This document shows, one piece after another, positions 1-8,050 of a DNA stretch of 39,395 bases (position 1 is its first letter; each line of letters begins with the position of its first letter). Source of the DNA: an uncultured bacterium (GTDB taxonomy: Bacteria; Pseudomonadota; Gammaproteobacteria; Burkholderiales; Burkholderiaceae_C). A program made the position numbers and the translations under genes. The stretch covers positions 1 through 39,395 of the forward strand of contig CAIYQZ010000032.1 of the NCBI GenBank assembly GCA_903928495.1, read 5' to 3'. The notes beneath the pieces were generated by a model that was given only the letters and a program-made list of their open reading frames with translations, ran no database searches and was not told the DNA's origin.

Positions 1-1569
1 CATCAGGTCGGGCATGGCCCACATGCCTTTGCCGATCTGGGCTTTGCCGCGCAGGCCGCAGGAAAGGCCCACCAGCACGTTGTTGCGTTCGTAGCTCTGA
101 ATCCAGGCGCTGGTTTTCATGTCACCTTTGCGCAGCATGGGACCGGCTAGCATGGCGGTGTGCATTTCGTCGCCGGTGCGGTCCAGGAAGCCGGTGTTGA
201 TGAAGGCCACGCGGCTGGCGGCGGCGGCAATGCAGGCCTTCAGGTTGACGCTGGTGCGGCGCTCTTCGTCCATGATGCCCAGCTTGACGGTGCTGTCAGG
301 CAGACCCAGCACCTGTTCCACGCGGCCAAACAGTTCGCAGGCAAACGCCACTTCGGCAGGGCCGTGCATTTTGGGTTTGACGATGTACACGCTTCCGGTG
401 CGGCTGTTGCGAATGCCGTTGGCGCCGTTGCCCTTCAGGTCGTGCAGGGCGATGGTGGTGGTGACCATCGCATCCATGATGCCCTCGGGAATTTCCTTGC
501 CTTCGCTGCCCCACAGGATGGCGGGGTTGGTCATCAGGTGGCCCACGTTGCGCAGGAACATCAGGCTGCGGCCGTGCAGGCGCACTTCGCCGCCGTTGGG
601 GGCGGTGTAGACGCGGTCGGGGTTCAGGCCGCGGGTGATGGTTTTGCCACCTTTCACCAGCTCTTCGGTCAGGGTGCCCTTCAGGATGCCCAGCCAGTTG
701 CGGTAGGCCAGCACTTTGTCTTCTGCGTCCACGGCGGCCACGGAGTCTTCCAGGTCCAGGATGGTGGACAGCGCGGCTTCCAGCACCAGGTCGCTCACAC
801 CGGCCGCGTCGGTCTGGCCGATGGCAGTGGCGCGGTTGATGATGATGTCCAGGTGGTTGCCGTTGTGCTTCAGCAGCACCGAGCGGGGTGCTGCTGCATC
901 ACCCTGGTAGCCCACCAGTTGGGCGGGGTTGGCCAGGCCTGTGGTGGTGCCGTTGGCCAGGGTCACGGCCAGTTGGCCGTTCGCAATGGCGTAGCTGGTG
1001 GCATCGGCGTGAGAACCGTTGGCCAGCGGGGTGGACTGGTCGAGCACGCGGCGGGCAAAGGCAATGACCTTGGCACCGCGCTTTTCGTTGTAGCCGGGGC
1101 CTTTGTCGCAGCCGTCGGCTTCAGAGATGGCATCGGTGCCATACAGCGCGTCGTACAGGCTGCCCCAGCGGGCGTTGGCGGCGTTCAGCGCGTAGCGGGC
1201 GTTCAGGATGGGCACCACCAGTTGGGGGCCTGCCTGGGTGGCCAGCTCGGCGTCCACGTTGGCGGTGGTGGCTTTCACATCGGCTGGCTGGGGCACCAGA
1301 TAGCCAATGGTTTCCAAAAACTTGCGGTAACCCACCATGTTGCTGATGGGGCCGGGGTTGGCCTTGTGCCAGGTGTCCAGCTCGGTTTGCAGGCGGTCGC
1401 GTTCGGCCAGCAGGGCGGCGTTTTTCGGGGCCAGGTCGGCCACGATGGTGTCAAAGCCTTTCCAGAACGCATCGCTGGTGACGCCGGTGCCGGGAAGGAC
1501 CTGGGTCTGGATGAAGTCAAACAGCTCGGTGGCCACTTGCAGGCCGTGGACTTGTGTGCGTGCGGTCAT
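1..1569 (-). CDS. glcB: malate synthase G (3' end cut by window edge)
   Basis: Condenses glyoxylate with acetyl-CoA to malate, in the glyoxylate shunt or in glycolate use; cytoplasmic. The first 523 codons are in the window and the rest of the usual roughly 720-730 residues lies beyond the left edge. The protein starts [17 protein letters not shown] and runs without a stop to the edge. It shows the family stretches [31 protein letters not shown] and [11 protein letters not shown], the last typical of the G isoform. The start at 1569 is preceded by an AGAGG-type ribosome site on the minus strand. It is divergent from the tartrate/malate dehydrogenase gene, so both may share control of C2/C4 acid use. 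The family call is secure. Confidence 0.95.
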   Translation of the reverse strand, partial: MTARTQVHGLQVATELFDFIQTQVLPGTGVTSDAFWKGFDTIVADLAPKNAALLAERDRLQTELDTWHKANPGPISNMVGYRKFLETIGYLVPQPADVKATTANVDAELATQAGPQLVVPILNARYALNAANARWGSLYDALYGTDAISEADGCDKGPGYNEKRGAKVIAFARRVLDQSTPLANGSHADATSYAIANGQLAVTLANGTTTGLANPAQLVGYQGDAAAPRSVLLKHNGNHLDIIINRATAIGQTDAAGVSDLVLEAALSTILDLEDSVAAVDAEDKVLAYRNWLGILKGTLTEELVKGGKTITRGLNPDRVYTAPNGGEVRLHGRSLMFLRNVGHLMTNPAILWGSEGKEIPEGIMDAMVTTTIALHDLKGNGANGIRNSRTGSVYIVKPKMHGPAEVAFACELFGRVEQVLGLPDSTVKLGIMDEERRTSVNLKACIAAAASRVAFINTGFLDRTGDEMHTAMLAGPMLRKGDMKTSAWIQSYERNNVLVGLSCGLRGKAQIGKGMWAMPDLM

Positions 1570-1757
1570 GGGAATTGCCTCTGGAAAGAAAAAGGACACT
1601 GCGCCGGGTGTGGGTTGCAGTTTGAACTCAGACTGTATTGCAACCTTTGACGGGTATTAAAAGCGGCAAAGTCAAATAATTGGTGACAATTTCAGGTGTA
1701 TTGGTGTGGGCTCTCACCGCACAATGCACTTGTTTCATCCAACAGATTGGGCACCCC
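1570..1757. promoter_or_regulatory. divergent intergenic region between glcB and the dehydrogenase gene
   Basis: This 188-bp, locally AT-rich gap must hold the promoters of both flanking genes. It contains an inverted repeat TTTGAC (1646-1651) / GTCAAA (1671-1676) with a 19-bp spacer, followed by AATAAT. The TTTGAC arm could serve as a plus-strand -35 element, but no convincing -10 at normal spacing was found. An operator role for the dyad is inference only. Confidence 0.35.
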
Positions 1758-2843
1758 ATGAGCACAACACACCGAATCGCCCTCATTCCCGGTGACGGCA
1801 TTGGCAAAGAAGTAGCCCCCGAAGGCATGCGCGTGGTGCAGGCTGCGGCGCAGCGCTTCGGCATAGATCTGGTCTTTACAGAGTTCGAGTGGGCCAGTTG
1901 CGACTGGTACCTGAAGCACGGCGAGATGATGCCGCCCGACTGGAAGGCGCAGCTGCAAGGCATGGACGCCATCTTTTTTGGCGCGGTGGGCTGGCCAGCC
2001 ACCGTGCCCGACCACATTTCGTTGTGGGGCAGTCTGCTGAAGTTTCGCCGCGAGTTCGACCAGTACGTCAACCTGCGCCCCGTGCGCCTGTTCGACGGCG
2101 TGCCGTGCCCGCTGGCCGGACGCAAACCGGGCGATCTGGACTACCTCATCGTGCGCGAGAACACCGAGGGCGAATACACCAACGTGGGTGGCATCATGTT
2201 CGCGGGCACCGAGCGCGAGATCGTCATTCAAGAGTCGGTGTTCAGCCGCCACGGTACGGACAGGGTGCTGAAATACGCCTTTGAGCTGGCCAACCAGCGC
2301 GCCCGCAAGCACCTGACGGTGGCCACCAAAAGCAACGGCGTGGCCATCAGCATGCCGTGGTGGGACGGCCGGGCCGACGCCATGGCCGCCCACTACCCGG
2401 ATGTGACGGTGGACAAGCAACACATCGACATCCTGACCGCCCGCTTTGTGTTGCAGCCCCAGCGTTTTGACGTGGTGGTGGCCAGCAACCTGTTTGGCGA
2501 CATCCTGTCCGACCTGGGGCCGGCCACAGCAGGCACCATTGGCCTGGCCCCATCGGCCAACTTGAACCCTGCGCGCACCTCGCCCAGCCTGTTCGAGCCC
2601 GTGCACGGCTCCGCCCCCGACATTTACGGACAGAACATCGCCAACCCGATTGCCATGATCTGGTCGGGCGCGATGATGCTGGACTTTTTGACCCACGGCC
2701 AAGGCGCAGGCCGTGCGGCGCACGACGCCATCGTGAAAGCCATTGAAACCGTGCTGCGCGAAGGCCCCCGCACCCGCGACCTGGGCGGCACCGCCAACAC
2801 CACCGAGCTGGGCGAAGCCGTGGCCGCGTTGGTCAGGGCTTGA
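1758..2843 (+). CDS. dmlA: tartrate dehydrogenase / D-malate dehydrogenase (decarboxylating)
   Basis: NAD-dependent beta-decarboxylating dehydrogenase of the isopropylmalate/isocitrate dehydrogenase superfamily, acting on tartrate and/or D-malate in the cytoplasm. The 361-residue product has the usual length of the TtuC/DmlA group. Visible motifs are the N-terminal nucleotide-fold start IALIPGDGIGKEV, the substrate-loop signature VRENTEGEYTNVGG, the metal-site segment ASNLFGDILSDLGP and the cofactor-region stretch FEPVHGSAPDIYGQ. The frame stays open upstream to 1680, but the ATG at 1758 matches the family N-terminus. The last 11 bases overlap the convergent Mpo1-like gene. TTT transport genes and a class II aldolase lie close by, in line with hydroxy-acid use. 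Tartrate versus D-malate preference cannot be read from sequence. Confidence 0.9.
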   Translation: MSTTHRIALIPGDGIGKEVAPEGMRVVQAAAQRFGIDLVFTEFEWASCDWYLKHGEMMPPDWKAQLQGMDAIFFGAVGWPATVPDHISLWGSLLKFRREFDQYVNLRPVRLFDGVPCPLAGRKPGDLDYLIVRENTEGEYTNVGGIMFAGTEREIVIQESVFSRHGTDRVLKYAFELANQRARKHLTVATKSNGVAISMPWWDGRADAMAAHYPDVTVDKQHIDILTARFVLQPQRFDVVVASNLFGDILSDLGPATAGTIGLAPSANLNPARTSPSLFEPVHGSAPDIYGQNIANPIAMIWSGAMMLDFLTHGQGAGRAAHDAIVKAIETVLREGPRTRDLGGTANTTELGEAVAALVRA

Positions 2844-3165
2844 AAGGGATGCGCCCTGTCAGCAGCTGGGCCCACATCACCCAGTCGCCCATGAACGAAT
2901 ACAGCGGTTGCTTGAAGCTGGCAGGCTTGTTCTTCTCAAAGCCAAAGTGCCCCACCCACGCCCAGGCGTAGCCCTGGACGATGCCCAGCGGCACCAGCCA
3001 GCCGTTGCCCGTGACCAGTGCGGTCACCAACAGTGCAGCACCGATGCTGGTGCCGATGAAGTGCAGCGTGCGGCACGCGGGGTGCCTGTGTTCGCCCAGG
3101 TAGAAGGGGTAGAAGTCTGCAAACCGCGTGAAGCGTGCCGGTGTGGAGGTGGTGGTGGGTGTCAT
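2833..3165 (-). CDS. Mpo1-like (DUF962) small membrane protein
   Basis: This 110-residue protein belongs to the DUF962/Mpo1-like family. The yeast member Mpo1 is an iron-dependent dioxygenase in 2-hydroxy fatty acid alpha-oxidation; the bacterial role is not established. Conserved histidine-bearing stretches are visible: YLGEHRHPACRTLHFIGT near the N-terminus and WVGHFGFEKNKPA further on, around two hydrophobic segments. The start at 3165 follows the aldolase stop by 4 bases, so the two genes are probably one minus-strand transcript. The frame is open further upstream, but that extension lies inside the aldolase gene. Its 3' end overlaps the dehydrogenase gene by 11 bases. Confidence 0.8.
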   Translation of the reverse strand: MTPTTTSTPARFTRFADFYPFYLGEHRHPACRTLHFIGTSIGAALLVTALVTGNGWLVPLGIVQGYAWAWVGHFGFEKNKPASFKQPLYSFMGDWVMWAQLLTGRIPFKP

Positions 3166-3169
3166 GGTG

Positions 3170-3934
3170 TTACTCCGCGTGGCCGGGGTTGCTGCGGGCC
3201 AGCTTGCGCAGCAGCGCAGGCCACACAAACGAGCCGCCCATGCCATCGGTTTGCACCTTCATGGCCTGGGCCGTGCCTTGAACAATGGCAGGGTGAACCT
3301 CTTCCAGCGCCCCACCAGCCTGTGCGGCCACCTGGATCTGGCAGGCCGACTCGAACACGTACATGCTCAGAAACGCATCGGCCACCGTGCGGCCCACCGT
3401 CAGCAGGCCGTGGTTGCGCAGCAGCAAAAAGTTCTTGGTTCCCAGGTCGGCTTGCAAGCGGGGTTTTTCGTCAGCGCGAAATGCCACGCCCTCATAGGTG
3501 TGCGTGGCCAGCGAGGCCAGCACGAAGGTGCTTTGCTGCGAAATGGGCAACACCCCGCAGCGCTGTGCCGCCACGGCCACCCCGGCGCGGGTGTGGGTGT
3601 GCAGCACGCAACCAGCGTCTTCACGCACCTCGTGCACCGCGCTGTGGATGGTGAAGCCGGCGGGGTTGACCGGGAACGGGCTGTCTTGCAGCTTGTTGCA
3701 GCCCTGGTCCACCTTGATGAGGCTGGACGCGGTGATTTCGTCAAACATCAGCCCGTAGGGGTTGATGAGGAAATGGTGTTCCGGCCCGGGCAAGCGGGCG
3801 CTGATGTGGGTGAACACCAGGTCGCTCCAGCCGTACAGCGCCACCAGCCGATAGGCCGCTGCCAGGTCGCAGCGCAGTTGCCATTCTTCGGGGCTGACGT
3901 GGTGCTTCAGACTGGGAATGTCGATTGGGGCCAT
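3170..3934 (-). CDS. class II aldolase/adducin family protein
   Basis: A 254-residue member of the class II aldolase/adducin family, zinc-dependent enzymes that cleave or decarboxylate short hydroxy- and sugar acids. The zinc-binding histidines are visible in VLHTHTRAG (two His) and LLLRNHGLLTVG (third His), and the N-terminal block WSDLVFTHISARLPG is family-like. The length fits. The substrate is unknown; this subgroup is often automatically labelled fuculose-phosphate aldolase or aldolase II without evidence. It is the first gene of a likely two-gene unit with the Mpo1-like gene. A terminator separates it from tctA upstream, so it is probably transcribed from its own promoter between 3935 and 3985. 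Confidence 0.85.
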   Translation of the reverse strand: MAPIDIPSLKHHVSPEEWQLRCDLAAAYRLVALYGWSDLVFTHISARLPGPEHHFLINPYGLMFDEITASSLIKVDQGCNKLQDSPFPVNPAGFTIHSAVHEVREDAGCVLHTHTRAGVAVAAQRCGVLPISQQSTFVLASLATHTYEGVAFRADEKPRLQADLGTKNFLLLRNHGLLTVGRTVADAFLSMYVFESACQIQVAAQAGGALEEVHPAIVQGTAQAMKVQTDGMGGSFVWPALLRKLARSNPGHAE

Positions 3935-3985
3935 GCGTTGTCTCCGGTCTTATACGTAAGGCGAGCAGTCTGCACCGCACACACA

Positions 3986-4017
3986 AAAGCCCCAGACACC
4001 GAGGCGACTGGGGCTTT
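3986..4017 (-). terminator. intrinsic terminator downstream of the first tctBA
   Basis: AAAGCCCCAG (3986-3995) pairs perfectly with CTGGGGCTTT (4008-4017) around a 12-nt loop, and a T-rich run follows on the minus strand. It lies 20 bases past the tctA stop, so it should end the minus-strand tctBA transcript before the aldolase gene. Confidence 0.8.
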
Positions 4018-4037
4018 GTGCGGGGTTGTTCGGGATG

Positions 4038-5528
4038 TCAGGCCCGGCGGTGCCAGGCCAGCAGGCGGGGCGTGACCAGCACCAAGGCCACCACCACCAG
4101 CAAAGTGAGGGACATGGGCCGCTCAAGGAACACGCGCCAGCTGCCTTCACCAATGCTCAACGCGTTGCGCATCTGTGCCTCGGCCACGGGGCCAAGGATC
4201 AGGCCCACGATCACGGGGGCGGTGGGGAAGTCGTAGCGGCGCATGACCACGCCGACCAGGCCCAGGCCCAGCATCAGGTAGAGGTCAAACGCGCTCTGGC
4301 GCATGCCATACACGCCCACGGTGGCAAAAATCATGATGCCTGCGTACAGCGGGGCTTTGGGGATTTTCAGCAGCTTCACCCACAGGCCCACCAGCGGCAG
4401 GTTCAGCACCAGCAGCATGACGTTGCCGATGTAAAGCGATGCAATCAGCGCCCACACCAGGGTGGACGAGGTCTGGAACAGTTGTGGCCCGGCCTGGATG
4501 CCGTAGTTCTGCAGTGCGCTGAGCAAAATGGCAGCGGTCACCGATGTGGGAATGCCCAGCGTCAGCAGAGGCACCAGGGTGGCGGTCACGGCCGAGTTGT
4601 TGGCTGCTTCGGGGCCCGCCACACCTTCGATGGCGCCCACGGTGCCAAACTCTTTTTCATGCTCGGGGCTGGCCAGCTTGCGCTCGGTGGCATAGCTCAG
4701 GAAGGTGGGGATTTCAGAGCCGCCCGCCGGTATGCAGCCGAACGGAAAACCCAACGCAGTGCCGCGCATCCATGCGGGCCACGAGCGCTTCCATTCGGTT
4801 TTGCTCATGTGCACGCTGTTGAGCTTGTTCATGCTGGCCACGGTTTTGCCTTCGTACAGCGCGTTGTACAGCGCCTCGCTCACGGCAAACAGGCCCACGG
4901 CCACCAGCACCACTTCAATGCCGTCCATGAACTCGATCACGCCGCCGGTGTAGCGCACCTGGCCCGAAATCTGGTCCATGCCCACCAGGCCCAGCGCCAG
5001 GCCAATGAACAGGGCGGTCAGGCCGCGCAGAGAGCTTTCACCCAGCACCGCACTCACGGTGGTGAAGGCCAGCAGCATCAGGCAGAAGTATTCGGGAGGG
5101 CCCAGTTTCACGGCGAATTCGGCCAGCACCGGGGCGAACAGCGTCACCAAGATGGTGGCAATGGTGCCCGCCACAAACGAGCCAATGGCCGACGTGGCCA
5201 ACGCTGCACCGGCGCGGCCACTTTTGGCCATCTTGAAGCCTTCGAGCGCCGTCACCATGGTGCCCGTTTCACCGGGGGTGTTGAGCAGGATGGAGGTGGT
5301 GGAGCCGCCGTACATGGCCCCGTAGTAAATGCCCGCGAAAAAAATCATCGAGGCGGTGGGCTCCACCTGCCCGGTGATGGGCAGCAGCATGGCCACCGTC
5401 ACCGCTGGCCCCAGACCGGGCAACACGCCAATGGCGGTGCCCAGGGCGCAGCCCACAAAAGCCCACATCAGGTTGATGGGGGTGCCCGCGGTGATGAAGC
5501 CGCCCAGCAGGTTGTTCCAGACTTCCAT
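4038..5528 (-). CDS. tctA: TTT transporter large membrane subunit TctA (system 1)
   Basis: Large permease subunit of a tripartite tricarboxylate transporter, a secondary uptake system that works with a periplasmic solute-binding protein. The 496-residue product is of normal length and strongly hydrophobic. Family signatures are [17 protein letters not shown] near the N-terminus, [18 protein letters not shown], and the internal repeat counterpart [20 protein letters not shown] with LGIPTS. The start at 5528 has an AGGAGA ribosome site. It follows tctB by 18 bases on the same strand. The substrate is unknown: TTT systems import citrate, tartrate, aromatic acids and others. Its neighbours favour a small carboxylate. 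Confidence 0.95.
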   Translation of the reverse strand: MEVWNNLLGGFITAGTPINLMWAFVGCALGTAIGVLPGLGPAVTVAMLLPITGQVEPTASMIFFAGIYYGAMYGGSTTSILLNTPGETGTMVTALEGFKMAKSGRAGAALATSAIGSFVAGTIATILVTLFAPVLAEFAVKLGPPEYFCLMLLAFTTVSAVLGESSLRGLTALFIGLALGLVGMDQISGQVRYTGGVIEFMDGIEVVLVAVGLFAVSEALYNALYEGKTVASMNKLNSVHMSKTEWKRSWPAWMRGTALGFPFGCIPAGGSEIPTFLSYATERKLASPEHEKEFGTVGAIEGVAGPEAANNSAVTATLVPLLTLGIPTSVTAAILLSALQNYGIQAGPQLFQTSSTLVWALIASLYIGNVMLLVLNLPLVGLWVKLLKIPKAPLYAGIMIFATVGVYGMRQSAFDLYLMLGLGLVGVVMRRYDFPTAPVIVGLILGPVAEAQMRNALSIGEGSWRVFLERPMSLTLLVVVALVLVTPRLLAWHRRA

Positions 5529-5546
5529 GTGAATCTCCTGTGGGGG

Positions 5547-6095
5547 TCAGAGCCAGCCGGTGCCTGTGAGGGCGGGCAGGTTCACGGCCAACACCTTCGT
5601 GAACAGCCAGAACACGGGGGCCGAAATGGCCAGACCCGTCAAAAAGTCTTTGGCCAGGCGAGGCAGGCCACCGCCAACTTTGCCCTCGGCCAACCGCAGA
5701 CCGCGCACGGCCAGGGTGAAGCACAGGGCGCAGGCCACGATGAAGCCGATGCGCTCAATCAACGCTGCATTGGCGATCACGCCCGCACACACCCAGGCCA
5801 GTGCTGGCCAGTCGCCAGTGGCTGCACCCGACGGTTCTTCCATGTGCGCAAAGCCGCCCCGCGCCACTTCCAGCAGCAACAGCACACCGCACACTCCCAG
5901 CGCGGCGGCCACCACCCAGGGCAAAAAGTTGGGGCCCACACCGGCGTAGCCTGCATCGGCAGGAATGGCCGTGGCACCCCATGCCATCACGGCGGCCACG
6001 GCCAGCACGGCCACGCCCACAGCGGTTTGGCCGGGCCGGTGGTCCAGGTGCGGACGAGGGGGTTCTGGGTGGTCTGAAGGGGCAGGGGTGAGCAT
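5547..6095 (-). CDS. tctB: TTT transporter small membrane subunit TctB (system 1)
   Basis: Small membrane subunit of the TTT transporter. The 182-residue product has four predicted hydrophobic segments, e.g. VAVLAVAAVMAWGATAI, FLPWVVAAALGVCGVLLLL and IGFIVACALCFTLAV, with the typical small-residue periplasmic loop PADAGYAGVGPNFLP after the first. The ATG at 6095 is preferred over an upstream in-frame start at 6137, because the upstream part would lie in a repeat-derived segment. It is co-directional with tctA (18-base gap). A terminator and repeat copy separate it from tctC upstream, so tctC and tctBA may be expressed to different levels. Confidence 0.88.
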   Translation of the reverse strand: MLTPAPSDHPEPPRPHLDHRPGQTAVGVAVLAVAAVMAWGATAIPADAGYAGVGPNFLPWVVAAALGVCGVLLLLEVARGGFAHMEEPSGAATGDWPALAWVCAGVIANAALIERIGFIVACALCFTLAVRGLRLAEGKVGGGLPRLAKDFLTGLAISAPVFWLFTKVLAVNLPALTGTGWL

Positions 6096-6112
6096 GATGT
6101 GGCCTTTGAACG

Positions 6113-6164
6113 AGAGCAAACTGTTGAATACAGTCAAGCGCTGGAGGCATTTTTGATTGAAAAA
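6113..6164 (+). repeat. dispersed 54-nt repeat, intergenic copy A
   Basis: Plus-strand copy of the dispersed AT-rich element. The core AATACAGTCAAGCGCTGGAG, followed by GCATTTTT and ending in TTGAAAAA, matches the imuB copy at 37251 over about 28 nt with one mismatch; the left end is more diverged. The A-run at its right end doubles as the T-tract (minus strand) of the tctC terminator. Confidence 0.75.
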
Positions 6165-6180
6165 GGGGGCCGAGCCCCCT
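6160..6180 (-). terminator. intrinsic terminator downstream of the first tctC
   Basis: On the minus strand a 7-bp GC-rich stem (6164-6170 with 6174-6180, arms AGGGGGC/GCCCCCT) with a 3-nt loop is followed by a run of T. It lies about 55 bases past the tctC stop and before tctB, so it should separate tctC from tctBA at least partly. Confidence 0.75.
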
Positions 6181-6235
6181 GCGTGTGGGTGCCCGGGGGC
6201 ACCGCGCCGGCCGCCGGATGCCCGGCGGCGTTGGC

Positions 6236-7192
6236 TCAGACCATGCCGGCGCGCACCATGGTGGCGCGCAGGGCGGCGAAGTCGCTGTCCACAAAGTCGC
6301 CGAACGCCTGGCCGGTCAGCAGCGCAGGGGTCCAGTTGTTTTTGGTCAGTGCTTCTTGCCAGGCTTTGGTTTTGGTGGCTTTGGTGATCAGAGCGGCCAG
6401 TGCATCCCGCTGGGCAGGGGTGAGGCCGGCTGCGCCGTACACGCCGCGCCAGTTGCCAATTTCCACGTCAATGCCCTGCTCTTTCAGGGTGGGGAAGGGA
6501 ATGCCCGCCTGGCGCTTGCCCGATGTGACGGCGATGCCCTTCATCTTGCCGGACTCGATGTAGCTCTGGAACTCGGAGTAGCCGCTGCCGCCCACGGTCA
6601 CGTTGCCACCCAGGATGGCGGCGGTGGCCTCACCACCCCCACGGAAAGGCACGTAGTTGATCTTGCTGGCGGGCACGCCCACGGCCTGGGCAATCATGGC
6701 TGCAGCGATGTGCTCGGTGGAGCCGCGCGAACCGCCGCCCCACTTGATGCTGCCGGGGTCTTTCTTGAGCTGGGCCACCACGTCGGCCATGGTTTTATAG
6801 GGGGAGTTTTCAGGCAACACGAACACGTTGTATTCGGTGGTCAGGCGTGCAATGGGCGTGACCTGTGTGATCGACACCGGTGGCTTGCCGGTGATGATGC
6901 CGCCCAGCATGACGGCGCCCATCACCATCAGTGCGTTGGGGTCGCCCTTGGCCGCGTTGTAGAACTGGGCCAGGCCGATGGCGCCGGCTGCACCGCCCTT
7001 GTTTTCGTAGGTCACGGAATCGGCGCCTGCTTCGCGCAGGGCGTTGCCCAGGGCGCGGCCCGTGCCGTCCCAGCCACCGCCGGGGTTGGCGGGAATCATC
7101 ATCTTCACGTTGGTGGCGGCCCAGGCAGCGTTGGGCAGTGCGCCTGCGGCAGCCAAAGCGGCCATGGATTTGAGGAAGGTGTCGCGACGCAT
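6236..7192 (-). CDS. tctC: TTT periplasmic solute-binding protein TctC/Bug (system 1)
   Basis: Extracytoplasmic binding protein of the Bug/TctC family that delivers a carboxylate to TctAB. The 318-residue length is normal. The N-terminus MRRDTFLKSMAALAAAG ends in a signal-peptide cleavage region PNAAWA; the RRDTFLK stretch looks like a twin-arginine motif, so Tat export is possible. Typical binding-protein features are MMIPANPGGGWDGTGR, YENKGGAAGAIGL and YVPFRGGGEATAAILGG. The start at 7192 is chosen for the signal peptide; the frame is open much further upstream without homology. It is divergent from tctD, which makes it the likely target of that regulator. The ligand is unknown. Confidence 0.93.
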   Translation of the reverse strand: MRRDTFLKSMAALAAAGALPNAAWAATNVKMMIPANPGGGWDGTGRALGNALREAGADSVTYENKGGAAGAIGLAQFYNAAKGDPNALMVMGAVMLGGIITGKPPVSITQVTPIARLTTEYNVFVLPENSPYKTMADVVAQLKKDPGSIKWGGGSRGSTEHIAAAMIAQAVGVPASKINYVPFRGGGEATAAILGGNVTVGGSGYSEFQSYIESGKMKGIAVTSGKRQAGIPFPTLKEQGIDVEIGNWRGVYGAAGLTPAQRDALAALITKATKTKAWQEALTKNNWTPALLTGQAFGDFVDSDFAALRATMVRAGMV

Positions 7193-7285
7193 GGGGTGTC
7201 TCCTGTGAGGGGTGGGCGGGTGCCCGGTTGCGGTGTGCCAATGCTCGGGCGCGTGGCTGTCAGTCTGCTGTCCAAGGAGTTGGTG

Positions 7286-7314
7286 TTTTCCCTGAGCAAG
7301 GGCGTGCCCATAAT
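7286..7314 (+). promoter_or_regulatory. weak candidate promoter of the first tctD
   Basis: TTTTCC (7286-7291), 17 bp, then CATAAT (7309-7314) gives a plausible sigma-70 arrangement with a poor -35. The -10 ends only 10 bases before the ATG at 7325, and no clear Shine-Dalgarno is present, so the mRNA leader may be extremely short. Confidence 0.35.
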
Positions 7315-7324
7315 GGCCGCCACC

Positions 7325-8050
7325 ATGAAACTGCTGCTGGTTGAAGACAACGCCACCTTGCAAACCACTTTGCAACGCTCGCTGGGGCGCCAGGGGTTTG
7401 ATGTGGTGGCTTGTACCGACGGGGCCAGAGCCGTGGCCCAGTGGCGCGCAACCCAGCCCGACCTGGTGTTGTTAGACCTCAGCCTGCCGGGTTGCGACGG
7501 GTTGGATGTGTTGAGCCAGGCGCGCGCGGCGGGCCTGCAGTGCCCGGTCATCATCCTGACGGCGCGCGGCACGGTGGGCGACCGCATCCTGGGCCTGAAC
7601 ACCGGGGCAGATGACTACCTTGCCAAACCGTTTGATCTGGACGAACTGGAGGCCCGCATCAAAGCCCTGCTGCGCCGCCGCAGCCCGGTGCCCGACGACA
7701 TGCGCTCGGCTACCAGGCCCGCCCCGTTGCCGGGCGAGCGTTCGCACGAGGCGGTCACGCCACCGTTTTGTGGCTTGCAGATCGACACCGAACACGGCGC
7801 GGTGTACCACCAGGGTGAACCGCTGGAATTGCCCCCGCGCGAGTTGGCGCTGCTGCGCGCAGTGTTGTCCAAGCCCGGCCATGCGATTGCAAAGGAAAAG
7901 TTGTTTGAGGTCGTGTTCCCGGGCGAGCTGGACGTATTGCCCGAGGCCATTGAGGTGGTGGCTTACCGGCTGCGGAAAAAACTGGCCCCCACCGGGGCGC
8001 AACTGGTCACCTTGCGGGGGCTGGGTTACCTGCTGAAGGCGCAGGTTTGA
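7325..8050 (+). CDS. tctD: OmpR-family response regulator TctD (system 1)
   Basis: Response regulator of the TctD type, expected to activate the adjacent TTT transporter genes when phosphorylated by TctE. The 241-residue protein has a receiver domain with acidic pocket E7/D8, phospho-acceptor D51 (LVLLDLSLPG), and K101 (LAKPF). A C-terminal winged helix ends in the typical TLRGLGYLL. About 30 residues of loose linker join the domains. The start is ATG 7325 (MKLLLVEDN); an in-frame ATG lies 12 bases upstream at 7313 and cannot be excluded. The gene overlaps tctE by 4 bases and is divergent from tctC. Confidence 0.92.
   Translation: MKLLLVEDNATLQTTLQRSLGRQGFDVVACTDGARAVAQWRATQPDLVLLDLSLPGCDGLDVLSQARAAGLQCPVIILTARGTVGDRILGLNTGADDYLAKPFDLDELEARIKALLRRRSPVPDDMRSATRPAPLPGERSHEAVTPPFCGLQIDTEHGAVYHQGEPLELPPRELALLRAVLSKPGHAIAKEKLFEVVFPGELDVLPEAIEVVAYRLRKKLAPTGAQLVTLRGLGYLLKAQV

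Noticed and set aside
1680-1757. Upstream extension of the tartrate/malate dehydrogenase to an earlier start
   Set aside because: The extra 26 residues do not look like the family N-terminus, while the ATG at 1758 gives the normal MSTTHRIALIPGDGIG start.
4026-6077. Open frame of 683 codons on the plus strand opposite tctA/tctB
   Set aside because: Its His/Gln/Gly-rich composition and full overlap with two well-supported transporter genes mark it as an artefact of GC-rich codon use.
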